The translations under genes were made by a program, and so were the position numbers. From Buchananella sp. 14KM1171 (GTDB taxonomy: Bacteria > Actinomycetota > Actinomycetes > Actinomycetales > Actinomycetaceae), in assembly GCF_041380365.1 (NCBI RefSeq), contig NZ_CP159981.1:1116001-1180000 (forward strand): a DNA stretch of 64,000 bases, read 5' to 3'. Shown piece by piece: positions 8,511 to 17,422 of the stretch (positions within the stretch are counted from its first letter, which is position 1; each line of letters starts with the position of its first letter). Below the pieces are notes generated by a model. That model searched no databases. It had not been told where the DNA came from and was given only the letters and a program-made list of their open reading frames with translations.

Positions 8511-9260
8511 CTAGAGCTTGACCTTGGCCGCCGCCGCGCGCTCGGCGCGCAGCCGCTGCTGCAGCTCCACCTCCACGGGCGCCAGGTCTGCAACGCCCAC
8601 CCCGAGAGCGCGGGCCAGCAGCGCGTCAGCCAGCTGAGGGTTGCGCGCCAGCACCGGGCCGTGCGCGTAGGTGCCCAGCACGGAGCCCGCAATGGCCCCG
8701 TCCAACCGCCCGTCCGTGGCCCCGTCCTTCGCGCCGTTGCCCCACCCGGACAGCACCTCGCCCAGCGGCGCCGCGTCCGGCCCCAGCTCGGTGCGGCCGC
8801 CGTGGTTTTCAAAGCCCAGCAGAACGTCGTCCACTGCCCAATCCGCAAGCAGGCTGGAGGGCTTGACCGCCAGTTCGCCGATCATGCGCGACCCGCTCGG
8901 GGTGGTGCGCGCGTCGATCAGGCCGCAGCCCTGCACGCGGCGGCCCTCGGCGTCGGTGAACCACTCCCCTAGCACCTGCAGGCCGGCGCAGATCGCCAGC
9001 ACCGGCGCGCCGCGCTCCACGGCGCGGGCCAGGCCGCCGTCGGCCAGCAGGTGGGCAGCCGCCAGCGACTGCGCCACGTCCTCCCCGCCACCCAGCGCGT
9101 AGATGTCCAGGGAGTCGGGGATCGGCTCGCCGTAGTGGACCGTGAGCACCTGGGCGTCGTGCCCGCGCGCCCGCGCCCGGTGCGCCAACACCACCGCGTT
9201 GCCGCTGTCACCGTAGGTGCCCAGCAGGTCCGGCAGGATCAAACCAATGCGCAGGGTCAT
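8511..9260 (-). CDS. gatD: Lipid II isoglutaminyl synthase, glutaminase subunit GatD
   Basis: Class I glutamine amidotransferase (CobB/CobQ type), 249 residues. It releases ammonia from glutamine for MurT, which amidates the D-Glu alpha-carboxylate of the lipid II stem peptide. The nucleophile is C91 in AICAGLQ and the catalytic His is H200 in GTYAHG. The ATG at 9260 overlaps the murT stop (ATGA), so the two are translationally coupled, as expected for a complex with fixed stoichiometry. The reading frame runs further upstream inside murT, but the overlap and the start MTLRIGLILPDL fit the family. Confidence 0.93.
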   Translation of the reverse strand: MTLRIGLILPDLLGTYGDSGNAVVLAHRARARGHDAQVLTVHYGEPIPDSLDIYALGGGEDVAQSLAAAHLLADGGLARAVERGAPVLAICAGLQVLGEWFTDAEGRRVQGCGLIDARTTPSGSRMIGELAVKPSSLLADWAVDDVLLGFENHGGRTELGPDAAPLGEVLSGWGNGAKDGATDGRLDGAIAGSVLGTYAHGPVLARNPQLADALLARALGVGVADLAPVEVELQQRLRAERAAAAKVKL

Positions 9261-10909
9261 CGCCGCGCCTCCTCGCTCTTCTCGCCGCCGCTGACCTCCG
9301 GCTCCCCACCGGTCACCGCGCTCTCGCAGGCGGCCCCGGCCCCGGAAGCGCCCGTGCGGGCCGTCAGGGTGGCCCCCGCGCTGCCCGTGGGGGTGAAGTA
9401 GCCGGCCAGGGTGAGCTCGCGGTAGTAGTCGCGGAAGGCCGTGTAGTTCAGCAGCCCCTCCACGGTGCCGTTGGGGCAGCAGGCCACGGCCTGCGCCGGG
9501 GTCTCCACCACCCTGTGCGGGATGCCCGCGTAGGTCAGGCGCACGGAGAGGTCGGCCACGCGCTCGCCGCACGCGATCACGGGACCGCCGGCGTCCGCGT
9601 AGCACTTGACGGCGGTGAAGTCCACGTCCCACAGCCAGGACAGGTCCTCCCCGTCCGGGATCTGCCCGTTGACGGCCAGCAGCACCGAGTCCGCGTCCGG
9701 GTTGAACATGCTCATCGACTCCTGCCAGCCGGCCGGGTTCTTCGCCAGCAGCAGGCGCACCTCGCGGCCGTCCACGCGCACGCTCGAGTAGCGCCCGGCC
9801 ACCTCCCGCAGCTCGGCCAGCACGGCCGCCGCGAGCGCACTCTGCGCGCCTAGCCGCACCGCCGCAGCCAGGGCCTGGGCGGCGTTGGCCTGGTTGGCGC
9901 GCCCGGGCAGGTTGAGACGCACCTTCACCGCTACGGCCTCATCCGTGGACGACGCTCCACCCGCGCCCCCCTGCCCCCCGACCGCAGCGAGGTCAGGCCG
10001 CGTGATCGGGGCGGCGGGAGAGGCGTCGTCCATCCCGCCCAGCAGGGAGCGCTCCAGGCGCACCACAAACTCGCTGCCGCTGGGGGTCTCGGTGCCGCGC
10101 TCCACCCACACCTGGGGGCGGGGGCGCACGAACTCGGCTACGGGCACCTGGCCAGGTCCGGTCTGCACGGCGGCGCCCTCCAGGGCGGGGGCGGCGTACC
10201 AGTGCTCGCCGTCGCGCAACACGGGCGTGCCGGTGCGCGGGCTGGTGACGGAGTCCAGGTTCCAGCCCGTCCCGGCCGCCACCCAGGTCACGCGCCCGGA
10301 GTCCCAGGCGGCGGAGGCGATCAGCGGGTCGTCCGCGTTGGCGATCACGTGCGCGTCCGGGCAGGCGTTGACGGCCTCGCGCAGGCGCTGCTCGATGGTG
10401 CCGATCTCCCCCACCCGGTCCAGCTGGTCGCGCGACAGGTTCAGCAGCACCAAGGCAGCCGGCCTGGTGGCCTTGGCGACCATCGGCAGGTGCATCTCGT
10501 CCACCTCCAGCACCGCCAACGGGGCGCGCGGGGCGGCCATGAACGCCGAGGCGATGCCGTCCAGCATGTTGTCGCCCCCCGAGTTGGTGGCCACCTGGCC
10601 GACGCTGCTGAGCGCCGCCGCGATCATGCGCGTGGTGGTGGACTTGCCGTTCGTGCCGGTCACCAGCACCACGCGCCGGCCCCGGGCCAGGCGCTCCAGC
10701 AGGTGCGGGTCAAGACGCAGGGCCACCTTGCCGCCGATCATGCCGCCCGAGCCCACCTTCAGCGTGCGGGAGAGGTACTTGGCGCTGTTGCCCAGGAGCG
10801 TGGCTAGGCGGGTGCGCGCCGGCAGAGGTGGGAGACCTGCGGCTGCGCTAGCTGTGTGGCTGGACGGCGGCGGGGCTTGCCCGCCTCGGGGCGCGCTGCG
10901 ATGGGTCAT
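9257..10909 (-). CDS. murT: Lipid II isoglutaminyl synthase, ligase subunit MurT
   Basis: Mur-ligase-like ATP-dependent enzyme, 550 residues, partner of GatD in peptidoglycan amidation. The P-loop GTNGKSTTT lies at about 85-93, the central Mur ligase domain follows, and the C-terminal DUF1727 domain contains the motif DGEDLSWLWDVDF. Characterised MurT proteins carry a four-cysteine zinc ribbon; the matching place here reads SPRTG at 223-227 and has no CxxC pairs. A Gly/Ala/Pro insert at about 292-326 carries two copies of the dispersed motif. The first 33 residues look disordered and the true start could be later. It is the first gene of murT-gatD. Confidence 0.9.
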   Translation of the reverse strand: MTHRSAPRGGQAPPPSSHTASAAAGLPPLPARTRLATLLGNSAKYLSRTLKVGSGGMIGGKVALRLDPHLLERLARGRRVVLVTGTNGKSTTTRMIAAALSSVGQVATNSGGDNMLDGIASAFMAAPRAPLAVLEVDEMHLPMVAKATRPAALVLLNLSRDQLDRVGEIGTIEQRLREAVNACPDAHVIANADDPLIASAAWDSGRVTWVAAGTGWNLDSVTSPRTGTPVLRDGEHWYAAPALEGAAVQTGPGQVPVAEFVRPRPQVWVERGTETPSGSEFVVRLERSLLGGMDDASPAAPITRPDLAAVGGQGGAGGASSTDEAVAVKVRLNLPGRANQANAAQALAAAVRLGAQSALAAAVLAELREVAGRYSSVRVDGREVRLLLAKNPAGWQESMSMFNPDADSVLLAVNGQIPDGEDLSWLWDVDFTAVKCYADAGGPVIACGERVADLSVRLTYAGIPHRVVETPAQAVACCPNGTVEGLLNYTAFRDYYRELTLAGYFTPTGSAGATLTARTGASGAGAACESAVTGGEPEVSGGEKSEEARR

Positions 10910-10957
10910 GCCCCAAGCCTAAAACGCTTCCCGGGCGCGGGCCGCCTTAAGGCGGGG

Positions 10958-10978
10958 CGGGCGGTGGAACGTCGGACC
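10958..10978. repeat. Intergenic copy of the dispersed GGNCGACG motif
   Basis: Minus-strand sense reads GGTCCGACGTTCCACCGCCC. It lies in the 70-base spacer between the NYN pseudogene end and murT, next to other GC-rich palindromic sequence. A very similar copy lies at 38019-38038. Confidence 0.6.
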
Positions 10979-10979
10979 T

Positions 10980-11945
10980 TCAACGAGTCTGAGGGTTTGC
11001 GCAAACGCACTGCCTGAAAACCTTGCGTGCCTTCCCAAGCTCTCCCCCGCTAAGGCGCCCTCCACCTTGCAGTCTTGCGATTGCTCCTACAAACGGGCGG
11101 TCAAACTCGCTGGGAATCTTGCCCGTGCTCTCGAGCTGGGCTCGTAGCTGCTCCAGACGCCTGGCGTCAACCTGTGCGATCAAACTGGCAGCCACCCTGC
11201 GAGCACTCTCGTCGAGTTCCTCCCCAGTGACGATTTCCAAATCGACCTGTATGCGACTGGCCTCAGGTTCAGGCTGACCGGCACAGACACGCGACCGAGC
11301 CTCCGGCTGCACGCTTTGCCCAACTGCACTGTTCTCCGGGGCAGGCTCCAGGTGATTCTTGAGCCATTCCTCGGGGAGGACAGCCACGGTGTCTGCCTCG
11401 TGCCGCAAGGTTCGACTCATGTTCCTCGCTATATTGCCGGCCCCAAGCAAGTGGACCCTCAGACCGAACGATTGCGCCAGACTCACCGCGATTCGAATGT
11501 CCTCATCCCCGGACACAACCACGGCGTCGCTGATCGCTCTGTTTCGTGCCAACTCAACCAGGTCAGTAACAATCAGGGTGTCCACGCCCTTCTGCTACCC
11601 GGCCCCGTTTATGACTCCCAACCGAAGCTTAAGAGACGGGAGAACGGCGAGCTCCGCTTGAGCTGCGGTTAACTCAACTCCCGGAACGGCGTCATACCAG
11701 TATGTGCGCAGGATCTTTGCACCATCACATAGCTTCTCGGCCTCATGCACTAGGGACCTGATGCACTCTGCAGGATCGGTGAGTCTGAGCCGCCTGCGCT
11801 CTACGGCCTCCCCGAACGCTGCACTGCTTCCGGCCGCGAAGAAGTATCCCGCGTCAACGAGCAGCGCATACCCGTCCACATCGCCCCCAGGCAGAAAGAA
11901 GAATAGGCCCCTCGAGAGGGGCCATAAGTCGGGCGCGTAGTTCAT
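10980..11945 (-). pseudogene. NYN-domain (LabA/DUF88-like) nuclease gene with in-frame amber codon
   Basis: The N-terminal part (11945 to 11598) carries the PIN/NYN-type start ALLVDAGYFFAAGS and ends NGAG. A TAG at 11595-11597 follows, and the same frame continues QKGVDTLIVTDLVELARN with the second acidic motif VVSGDEDI. The rest is a C-terminal region of about 120 residues without a recognised domain. Both halves join without a frameshift, and CAG (Gln) to TAG is the simplest explanation. Family members are predicted metal-dependent RNases. The first half alone would lack part of the active site, so the gene is probably inactive unless the codon is read through or the C-terminal half is made from the GTG at 11585. 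GTG at about 11877 is an alternative N-terminus. Confidence 0.8.
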
Positions 11946-12031
11946 AACGCCCAACTGCCAGCAATCCTAACTGTGGCTCTGTACTCCTTGCAAGACGCAG
12001 ACATCCCCTGTGGATAAGTCTTGTTTGCGCA

Positions 12032-12074
12032 CCGGTAGCTGTCGGGTACCTTTCAGGTACCCGACAGCTACCGG
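12032..12074. terminator. Perfect 19-bp hairpin after the AGE-family gene
   Basis: Arms CCGGTAGCTGTCGGGTACC (12032-12050) and its exact complement (12056-12074) flank the loop TTTCA. It sits 26 bases beyond the stop of the isomerase gene, so it is probably its terminator, though no T run follows. It also lies upstream of the NYN gene and could act as an operator. Confidence 0.6.
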
Positions 12075-12099
12075 GCGTCACAGAGAGAAAGCCGGATAG

Positions 12100-13428
12100 C
12101 TAGAACCAGCGACGCTTCTTGCGCTCCTCCTGCTTCACGCACCATTCCGTCTCATCCAGCATCCCGGCCGCCAGCGCGCTCGCGAAGGAAGGCGCCAGGG
12201 ACAGGCGCGGCATCAGCATCGCCTGCAGCGCGTGGTAGATGTCAGGCTTGCCCTCCCACGTGCCGGTGGACAGGCGGTTGTCCGGGCCAAGCTCGTGGAT
12301 CCAGGCGCCCGGGCGCTCGCGCACGAACTCCTCCACGTAGTCCAGCCACGAGCGGTAGCAGTGCGTGTAGTGCTCCACGCTGCCCTGGCCCGCGCCGTCG
12401 TCCAGCAGGGCGCGGCGCAACGCGGCGGACGCAGCGATGCCCTCGGCAACCACCCAGTGCATGCGCTGACGCACCACGGGGGCGCCGTCGAAATCCGTGG
12501 TGTAGATGAAGCCGGGCGCCCCGTCCACGCGCCAGCCGTCCGTGCGGGCGGTCTCAAACAGCTCCTCCGCGGCCGGCAGCAGCCAGTCGGGGGCCTCGAT
12601 GTCCGCCACCCGCAGCGCCGCGCGCAGCTGCACCAGCAGGCGGGACCACTCCAGGGCGTGCCCCACGGTAGCGCCGTACGGGCGGAACGGGTCGGCCGGG
12701 TAGTCGCGGTTGTACTCCAGGTCCACCTGGTACTGCTCGGTGTAGTGCTCCGGGATGCGCCAGTTGTGGGCACGGGCCTCCATGTTGATCACCCGGTCGG
12801 CGATCCGCAGGGCGCGGCGCAGCCACACGTAGTTTCCCGTCACGTCCGAGGCCGCGATGTACGCCTCCACCGTGTGCATCGCGGCGTTCGCGCCCCGGTA
12901 GGGCTCGCACTCCGTGTAGTCGCGGTTGTAGGACTCCCGCACCATGCCCGCGTGGTCGTCCCACCAGTGCTGCTCCTGGTCCAGCAGCGCCTGCTCCAGC
13001 AGGTCGTGGGCACCCGGCCGGTTCGCCGCAGTCGCGGACGCGGCGGCCAGCACCACGAAGGCGTGGGCGTAGGCGCTCTTGCGGGCCCCGCCCTCCCCGA
13101 TCGGCACACCGTGCCCCGAATCCAGGGTGGGAGAGATGGAGCTGAACCAGCCGCCGTGCTCGTGGTCGCGGAAGACCGTGCGCAGCACGCGCACGCCGTG
13201 GTCAGCAAACCGGCGCGAACCCGGCAGGCCCAGCATGGCCCCCAGACAGTAGGCGTGCGTCATGCGGCACTGGATGTAGAGCTCCAGTTCCTTTCCCGGC
13301 ATCGGGTTTCCCTTGGAGTCCAGGTAGCCGAACCCAGCATCCAGGCGGGAGGCACGGCCAAACTCCAGCAAGGCCCGCGCCTCGTCTCCTAGCCAGCGCA
13401 CGTGTTCCGTTGCGTTGAACCAGCTCAT
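12100..13428 (-). CDS. AGE/YihS-type sugar isomerase-epimerase
   Basis: (Alpha/alpha)6-barrel enzyme of the N-acylglucosamine 2-epimerase superfamily, 442 residues. It is cytosolic and likely interconverts aldose and ketose sugars (mannose, glucose or sulfoquinovose type). Family features include RMTHAYCLG near the N-terminus, HAFVVLAAA, NAAMHTVEAY, the conserved HNWRIPEHY block and PYGATVGHALEWSRL carrying a catalytic-type His. The ATG at 13428 has AAGGAGG five bases upstream and is preferred to the in-frame start at 13476. The His pattern resembles mannose isomerase/YihS more than renin-binding-protein epimerases, but the substrate cannot be assigned from sequence. Confidence 0.88.
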   Translation of the reverse strand: MSWFNATEHVRWLGDEARALLEFGRASRLDAGFGYLDSKGNPMPGKELELYIQCRMTHAYCLGAMLGLPGSRRFADHGVRVLRTVFRDHEHGGWFSSISPTLDSGHGVPIGEGGARKSAYAHAFVVLAAASATAANRPGAHDLLEQALLDQEQHWWDDHAGMVRESYNRDYTECEPYRGANAAMHTVEAYIAASDVTGNYVWLRRALRIADRVINMEARAHNWRIPEHYTEQYQVDLEYNRDYPADPFRPYGATVGHALEWSRLLVQLRAALRVADIEAPDWLLPAAEELFETARTDGWRVDGAPGFIYTTDFDGAPVVRQRMHWVVAEGIAASAALRRALLDDGAGQGSVEHYTHCYRSWLDYVEEFVRERPGAWIHELGPDNRLSTGTWEGKPDIYHALQAMLMPRLSLAPSFASALAAGMLDETEWCVKQEERKKRRWF

Positions 13429-13494
13429 CGATCCTCCTTGATCGCACCGAGGCGCCGCGCGTCCACGCAGCGACAACTTAGGTTAGCGTGACCG

Positions 13495-13534
13495 CCCCCA
13501 CATTCGGAAAATCTTGGAGGTGCAAATGTGGGGG
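13495..13534. repeat. Inverted repeat CCCCCACATT / AATGTGGGGG
   Basis: Perfect 10-bp arms (13495-13504, 13525-13534) with a 20-base loop. It lies between the HAD gene and the isomerase start (both minus strand), so it may be a terminator for the former or an operator for the latter. Confidence 0.5.
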
Positions 13535-13633
13535 AAATTGGGCGCGGACCAGGAGGGGAGCCTCCGGCGCGCCCGGCGCTAGGCGGCCGGCACTAGGCAG
13601 CCCACGCCCGCCCGCGCCCGGCGCACTCGCCCG

Positions 13634-14545
13634 CTACCGCTCCAACAGGGACTGCAGCACCAGGGCAGCACCGTCCTCACCAACGGGGGCGGTGACGAAG
13701 TCGGCCGCGCCGCGCACCACCGGGGAGGCCTGGCCCATGGCCACGGAGAACTCCGCCCAGTCCAGGATTTCCAGGTCGTTCATGCCGTCCCCGATGGCCA
13801 CGGTGGCGTGGCGGGAGATGCCCAACTGCTCGCGCAGCGTGTCGCAGCCGGTGGCCTTGTTGATCCCCGGCGGGGTGAGGTCCAACCAGGACTCCCAGCC
13901 GATCGCGTATGAGACGGACTCCAGACCGATCGCCTGGATGCGGCGAGAGAACTCGCTGACCTCCATGCCGCGCGCCACCATGACCACGCGGCTGACCGGG
14001 TCGGCACTCAGCTCCTCGAAGGGCACCACGTTGATCGCGTCGGCGAACTCCTCGAACGGCCAGGGGCGGTTGGCCTTCATGCCGCCCTCGCCGGTCTCGG
14101 TGGCGAAGAACGCGTCCGGGACGGCCTGGCGCAGCTTCTCCAGGGCGGCACTCGCGTCGTACAGGTGCTCGGTCAGCACGGTGAAACCCGTCTCGCCCTC
14201 GCCGCGCTCCCCCGTCAGGCGGGCCGTGAGCGCCCCGTTAGAGCACACGGCCCAGCACTGGGTGTGTCCCAGCAGCTCGGCGGCCGCGCGGATACCGCGC
14301 GGCCCCCTCCCGCTGGCCAACACCAGCCTGGTCCCGGCGGCCCGGTGCGCCGCGAGCGCCTCCCGGACAGCGGCAGAGACGGCCTGGTCGTGCCCCAGCA
14401 GGGTGCCGTCGATGTCCAGGCAGATCATCAGCTCCGGCCCTGCCGCTGGCAGGGCGCGCGGCAGGGCCCGCCGGATGCGCCCCCGCCACTCCCGGGCGCT
14501 CAGGTCGCTACGAGCCCCCAGGTCGTGCAGCTGGTCCGCACTCAC
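13634..14545 (-). CDS. HAD-superfamily hydrolase, Cof type
   Basis: Cytosolic phosphatase of the Cof/IIB subclass, 303 residues. The nucleophile motif CLDIDGTLLG lies at about residues 42-51, ASGRG gives motif II, and the C-terminal GDGMNDLEIL supplies the Mg2+-binding acids. The cap domain between them is of the C2 type. Such enzymes dephosphorylate sugar phosphates, pyridoxal phosphate or FMN with broad range. The GTG start at 14545 lies one base after the serS stop, so it is probably translated from the serS transcript. The first 38 residues are not part of the HAD fold, and a later start is possible. Confidence 0.87.
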   Translation of the reverse strand: MSADQLHDLGARSDLSAREWRGRIRRALPRALPAAGPELMICLDIDGTLLGHDQAVSAAVREALAAHRAAGTRLVLASGRGPRGIRAAAELLGHTQCWAVCSNGALTARLTGERGEGETGFTVLTEHLYDASAALEKLRQAVPDAFFATETGEGGMKANRPWPFEEFADAINVVPFEELSADPVSRVVMVARGMEVSEFSRRIQAIGLESVSYAIGWESWLDLTPPGINKATGCDTLREQLGISRHATVAIGDGMNDLEILDWAEFSVAMGQASPVVRGAADFVTAPVGEDGAALVLQSLLER

Positions 14546-14546
14546 C

Positions 14547-15818
14547 TCAGGCCTTGGGCTCCAGCACTTCCAGCCCGCCCAGGTAGGGACGCAGCCCCGC
14601 AGGGACGCGCACGGAGCCGTCCGGCAGCTGGTGGTTTTCCAAGATCGCCACGATCCAGCGCGTGGTGGCCAGCGTGCCGTTCAGGGTGGCGACGGGCCGC
14701 GTGCCGCCCTCAAAACGCTCCCGCACTCCTAGGCGGCGCGCCTGGAACGTCGTGCAATTCGAAGTAGAGGTGACCTCCATGTAGCGCTCCTGGCTGGGCA
14801 GCCAGGCCTCGCAGTCGAACTTGCGGGCGGCGGAGGTGCCCAGGTCACCGGCGGCAACGTCGATCACCCGGTAGGGCAGCTCCACCTTGGCCAGCATCTC
14901 CTGCTCCATGGCCAGGAGCTTCTTGTGCTCCTCCTGCGCGTCCTCGAGGCGGCAGAAGGAGAACATCTCCACCTTGTTGAACTGGTGGACGCGGATGATG
15001 CCGCGCGTGTCCTTCCCGTAGGAGCCGGCCTCGCGGCGGTAGCAGGAGGAGTAGCCGGAGTAGCGGATCGGTCCGTCGCTCAGGTCCACGATCTCGTCGG
15101 CGTGGTAGCCGGCCAGGGCGACCTCGCTGGTGCCGACCAGGTAGAGGTCGTCGGCGGGCAGGTAGTAGATCTCGTCGCTGTGCTCGCCCAGGAAGCCGGT
15201 GCCGCTCATGACCTGCGGGGAGACCAGCGTCGGGGTGATCATCGGGGTGAAGCCGTGGGCGAGCGCCAGGTCCTGCGCGCAGGCCAGCATGGCCATCTCC
15301 AGGCGGGCGCCCAGGCCCTTGAGGTAGTAGAAGCGCGCCCCGGATACCTTGGTGCCGCGCTTGGTGTCGATGGCGTCCAGGCCCTCGCCCAGTTCCAGGT
15401 GGTCGCGCACCCGCTCCACGCCCTCCGCGGCGAAGTCGCGGATCTTGCCGACGTGCTCCAGCACCACGTAGTCGTCCTCGCCGCCCTCGGGGGCACCCTG
15501 GATCAGGTTGGGCAGCTGGCGCAGCAGCTTGTCCGCCTCGGCCCCGGCGGCGTCGGCCTGCGCCTCTGCCTCCTTCACGGCCGCAGAGAGTTCCTTTGCG
15601 CGGGCCAGCACGGCGGGCCGCTCCTCCGGGGAGGCCTTGCCCACGGACTGGGAGACTCGCTTCTGCTCGGCGCGCATTTCCTCGAAACGGGTGAGGGTGG
15701 CGCGGCGGGTTTCGTCAGCCGCCAGGATCTGGTCCACCAGGGCCTCGTCGGCGCCACGGGCGCGCTGGGAGTCACGGGCAATCTGGGGGTTTTCACGCAG
15801 AGCACGCAGGTCGATCAT
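14547..15818 (-). CDS. serS: Seryl-tRNA synthetase
   Basis: Class II synthetase that charges tRNA-Ser, 423 residues. The N-terminal two-helix coiled-coil arm (about 30-100) grips the long variable arm of tRNA-Ser. Class II motif 2 is in the stretch [18 protein letters not shown], and motif 3 is in [18 protein letters not shown] near the end. ATG at 15818. It lies about 7 kb from two tRNA-Ser genes and is followed directly by the HAD phosphatase gene. Length is typical. Confidence 0.97.
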   Translation of the reverse strand: MIDLRALRENPQIARDSQRARGADEALVDQILAADETRRATLTRFEEMRAEQKRVSQSVGKASPEERPAVLARAKELSAAVKEAEAQADAAGAEADKLLRQLPNLIQGAPEGGEDDYVVLEHVGKIRDFAAEGVERVRDHLELGEGLDAIDTKRGTKVSGARFYYLKGLGARLEMAMLACAQDLALAHGFTPMITPTLVSPQVMSGTGFLGEHSDEIYYLPADDLYLVGTSEVALAGYHADEIVDLSDGPIRYSGYSSCYRREAGSYGKDTRGIIRVHQFNKVEMFSFCRLEDAQEEHKKLLAMEQEMLAKVELPYRVIDVAAGDLGTSAARKFDCEAWLPSQERYMEVTSTSNCTTFQARRLGVRERFEGGTRPVATLNGTLATTRWIVAILENHQLPDGSVRVPAGLRPYLGGLEVLEPKA

Positions 15819-15973
15819 GGGATAAGCCTAGCCCGGGGCCACTTCATCCCCGGACCGCCCACACTGCCGCCAGCAAACTAGCGCCAATCAGTGATCCACG
15901 GCACAATGGGAGCGGGTCTGGTGCCGCCCGGCGCCCGGTCCACAGTCTTAACAGCGAGGGAGCTGCATTAGTA

Positions 15974-17350
15974 ATGAGCTGGGTTGACAGCACGTGCTTC
16001 TGGCACGTCTTTCCCCTTGGAATGGCTGGTGTTTTGCACGGGCCGCGCACCGACAACCCCGATCCGGGCGGCCTGGACATAGTTTCCTCGTGGCTGGACC
16101 ACGCCAAGGGCATTGGCTTCAGGGGCCTGCAGTTGGGCCCGATCTTCGCCTCCACCTCCCACGGCTACGACACGGTGGACCACTTCCGTATCGATCCGAG
16201 GCTGGGGGACGACGCCGCCTTCGGCCGCCTCGTGGACGCGCTGCGTTTTCGCGGCATGCGCCTGCTGCTGGACGGCGTGTTCAATCACGTGGGCGCCCAG
16301 CATCCGTGGGTGGAGGACGTGCGCCAGCAGGGCCGCGACTCCGAGTTTTACGACTTCTTCCACGTGTCCTGGAACGTCGCCACTGGCGAGGGCCCGTACT
16401 TCCACAACTTCGAGGGGCACCCGGACCTGGTGACGTTGAACCTGCGCAACCCCCGCGTGCAGGACTACATAGTGGACGTGATGTGTCACTGGATGGAGCG
16501 CGGGGTGGACGGCTGGCGCCTAGACGCTGCCTACACGCTGGACCCTGCCCCGCTGCGGGCAATCGTGGAGCGCGTGCGTTCGCGCTTCCCGGAGGCCTTC
16601 ATTTACGGGGAGATGATCCACGGCGACTACGGCCAGTTCGTGGAACGCAGCGGCGTGGATTCTGTGACGCAGTACGAGCTGTGGAAGTCGATCCGCTCCT
16701 CGCTGCGCGACCGCAACCTGTTCGAGCTGGAGTGGAACCTGCGCCGCCACAACGCGATGCTGGACCACTTTGTGCCGGTGACGTTCGTCAGTAACCACGA
16801 CGTCACCCGCATCGCCTCCGCCCTGCCGGACCCGCGCGACGCCGCGATCGCGGTGGCTGTGCTGCTCAGCGTGGGCGGCACCCCGCTGGTCTACTACGGG
16901 GACGAGTACGGCCTGGAGGGTGTGAAGGAGGACCGCCCCGGCGGGGACGACGCGGTTCGCCCCACCTTCCCGCCGCCGTGGGACTTCCACCCGCGCCCTG
17001 AGCAGGATGCCGCCGCCGGCCTGCACTACCACCTGCTGCGCTGGCGCTCTTCCCACCCGTGGGTGAACACCGCCCGTACGGAGGTCCTGGAATTGACCAA
17101 CCAGTCTGCGGTGGTGGCGATTCGCCCGGGTGAGCGCCCGGAGGGGATTTGGGGGGACGACGACGCCCTCCCGGCCGCCCCCAGTGGCGAGGCCCGCTTG
17201 GCTATCAACCTGAGTGACGAGATTGTGGAGTTGCCGGTGCCGGGTGCCACGCACGTGGAAGCCGGGACTCACTCACAGGTTTTGGGGAGTGGTTCTTTGG
17301 CTCGAGTCCGGTTGGCTCCTCACGGTTGGGCGCTGTTGGCGGTGGAGTAG
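15974..17350 (+). CDS. Alpha-amylase family glycoside hydrolase (GH13)
   Basis: Cytosolic GH13 TIM-barrel enzyme, 458 residues with no signal peptide. Conserved regions are visible: region I LLDGVFNHVG, region II GWRLDAAY with the nucleophile Asp, region III IYGEMIHGD with the acid/base Glu, and region IV FVSNHDVTRI with the third Asp. It is short for the family, with a small C-terminal beta domain that carries an acidic Ala/Pro linker (GDDDALPAAPSGE) matching the dispersed motif. Likely substrates are maltodextrins or glucosides. It is divergent from serS and ends at a strong terminator. Confidence 0.9.
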   Translation: MSWVDSTCFWHVFPLGMAGVLHGPRTDNPDPGGLDIVSSWLDHAKGIGFRGLQLGPIFASTSHGYDTVDHFRIDPRLGDDAAFGRLVDALRFRGMRLLLDGVFNHVGAQHPWVEDVRQQGRDSEFYDFFHVSWNVATGEGPYFHNFEGHPDLVTLNLRNPRVQDYIVDVMCHWMERGVDGWRLDAAYTLDPAPLRAIVERVRSRFPEAFIYGEMIHGDYGQFVERSGVDSVTQYELWKSIRSSLRDRNLFELEWNLRRHNAMLDHFVPVTFVSNHDVTRIASALPDPRDAAIAVAVLLSVGGTPLVYYGDEYGLEGVKEDRPGGDDAVRPTFPPPWDFHPRPEQDAAAGLHYHLLRWRSSHPWVNTARTEVLELTNQSAVVAIRPGERPEGIWGDDDALPAAPSGEARLAINLSDEIVELPVPGATHVEAGTHSQVLGSGSLARVRLAPHGWALLAVE

Positions 17351-17363
17351 CCGCCAGACGTGG

Positions 17364-17401
17364 TGGGGGGTGGCCCAGCCTGCCGGCTGGGCCACCCCCC
17401 A
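17364..17401. terminator. Bidirectional terminator hairpin
   Basis: Perfect 17-bp GC-rich stem (17364-17380 with 17385-17401, starting TGGGGGGTGGCCC) and a TGCC loop, between the convergent GH13 gene and the next minus-strand gene. There is no long T run. Confidence 0.8.
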
Positions 17402-17422
17402 CGTTGCTTGAGTTCGGCTGCC

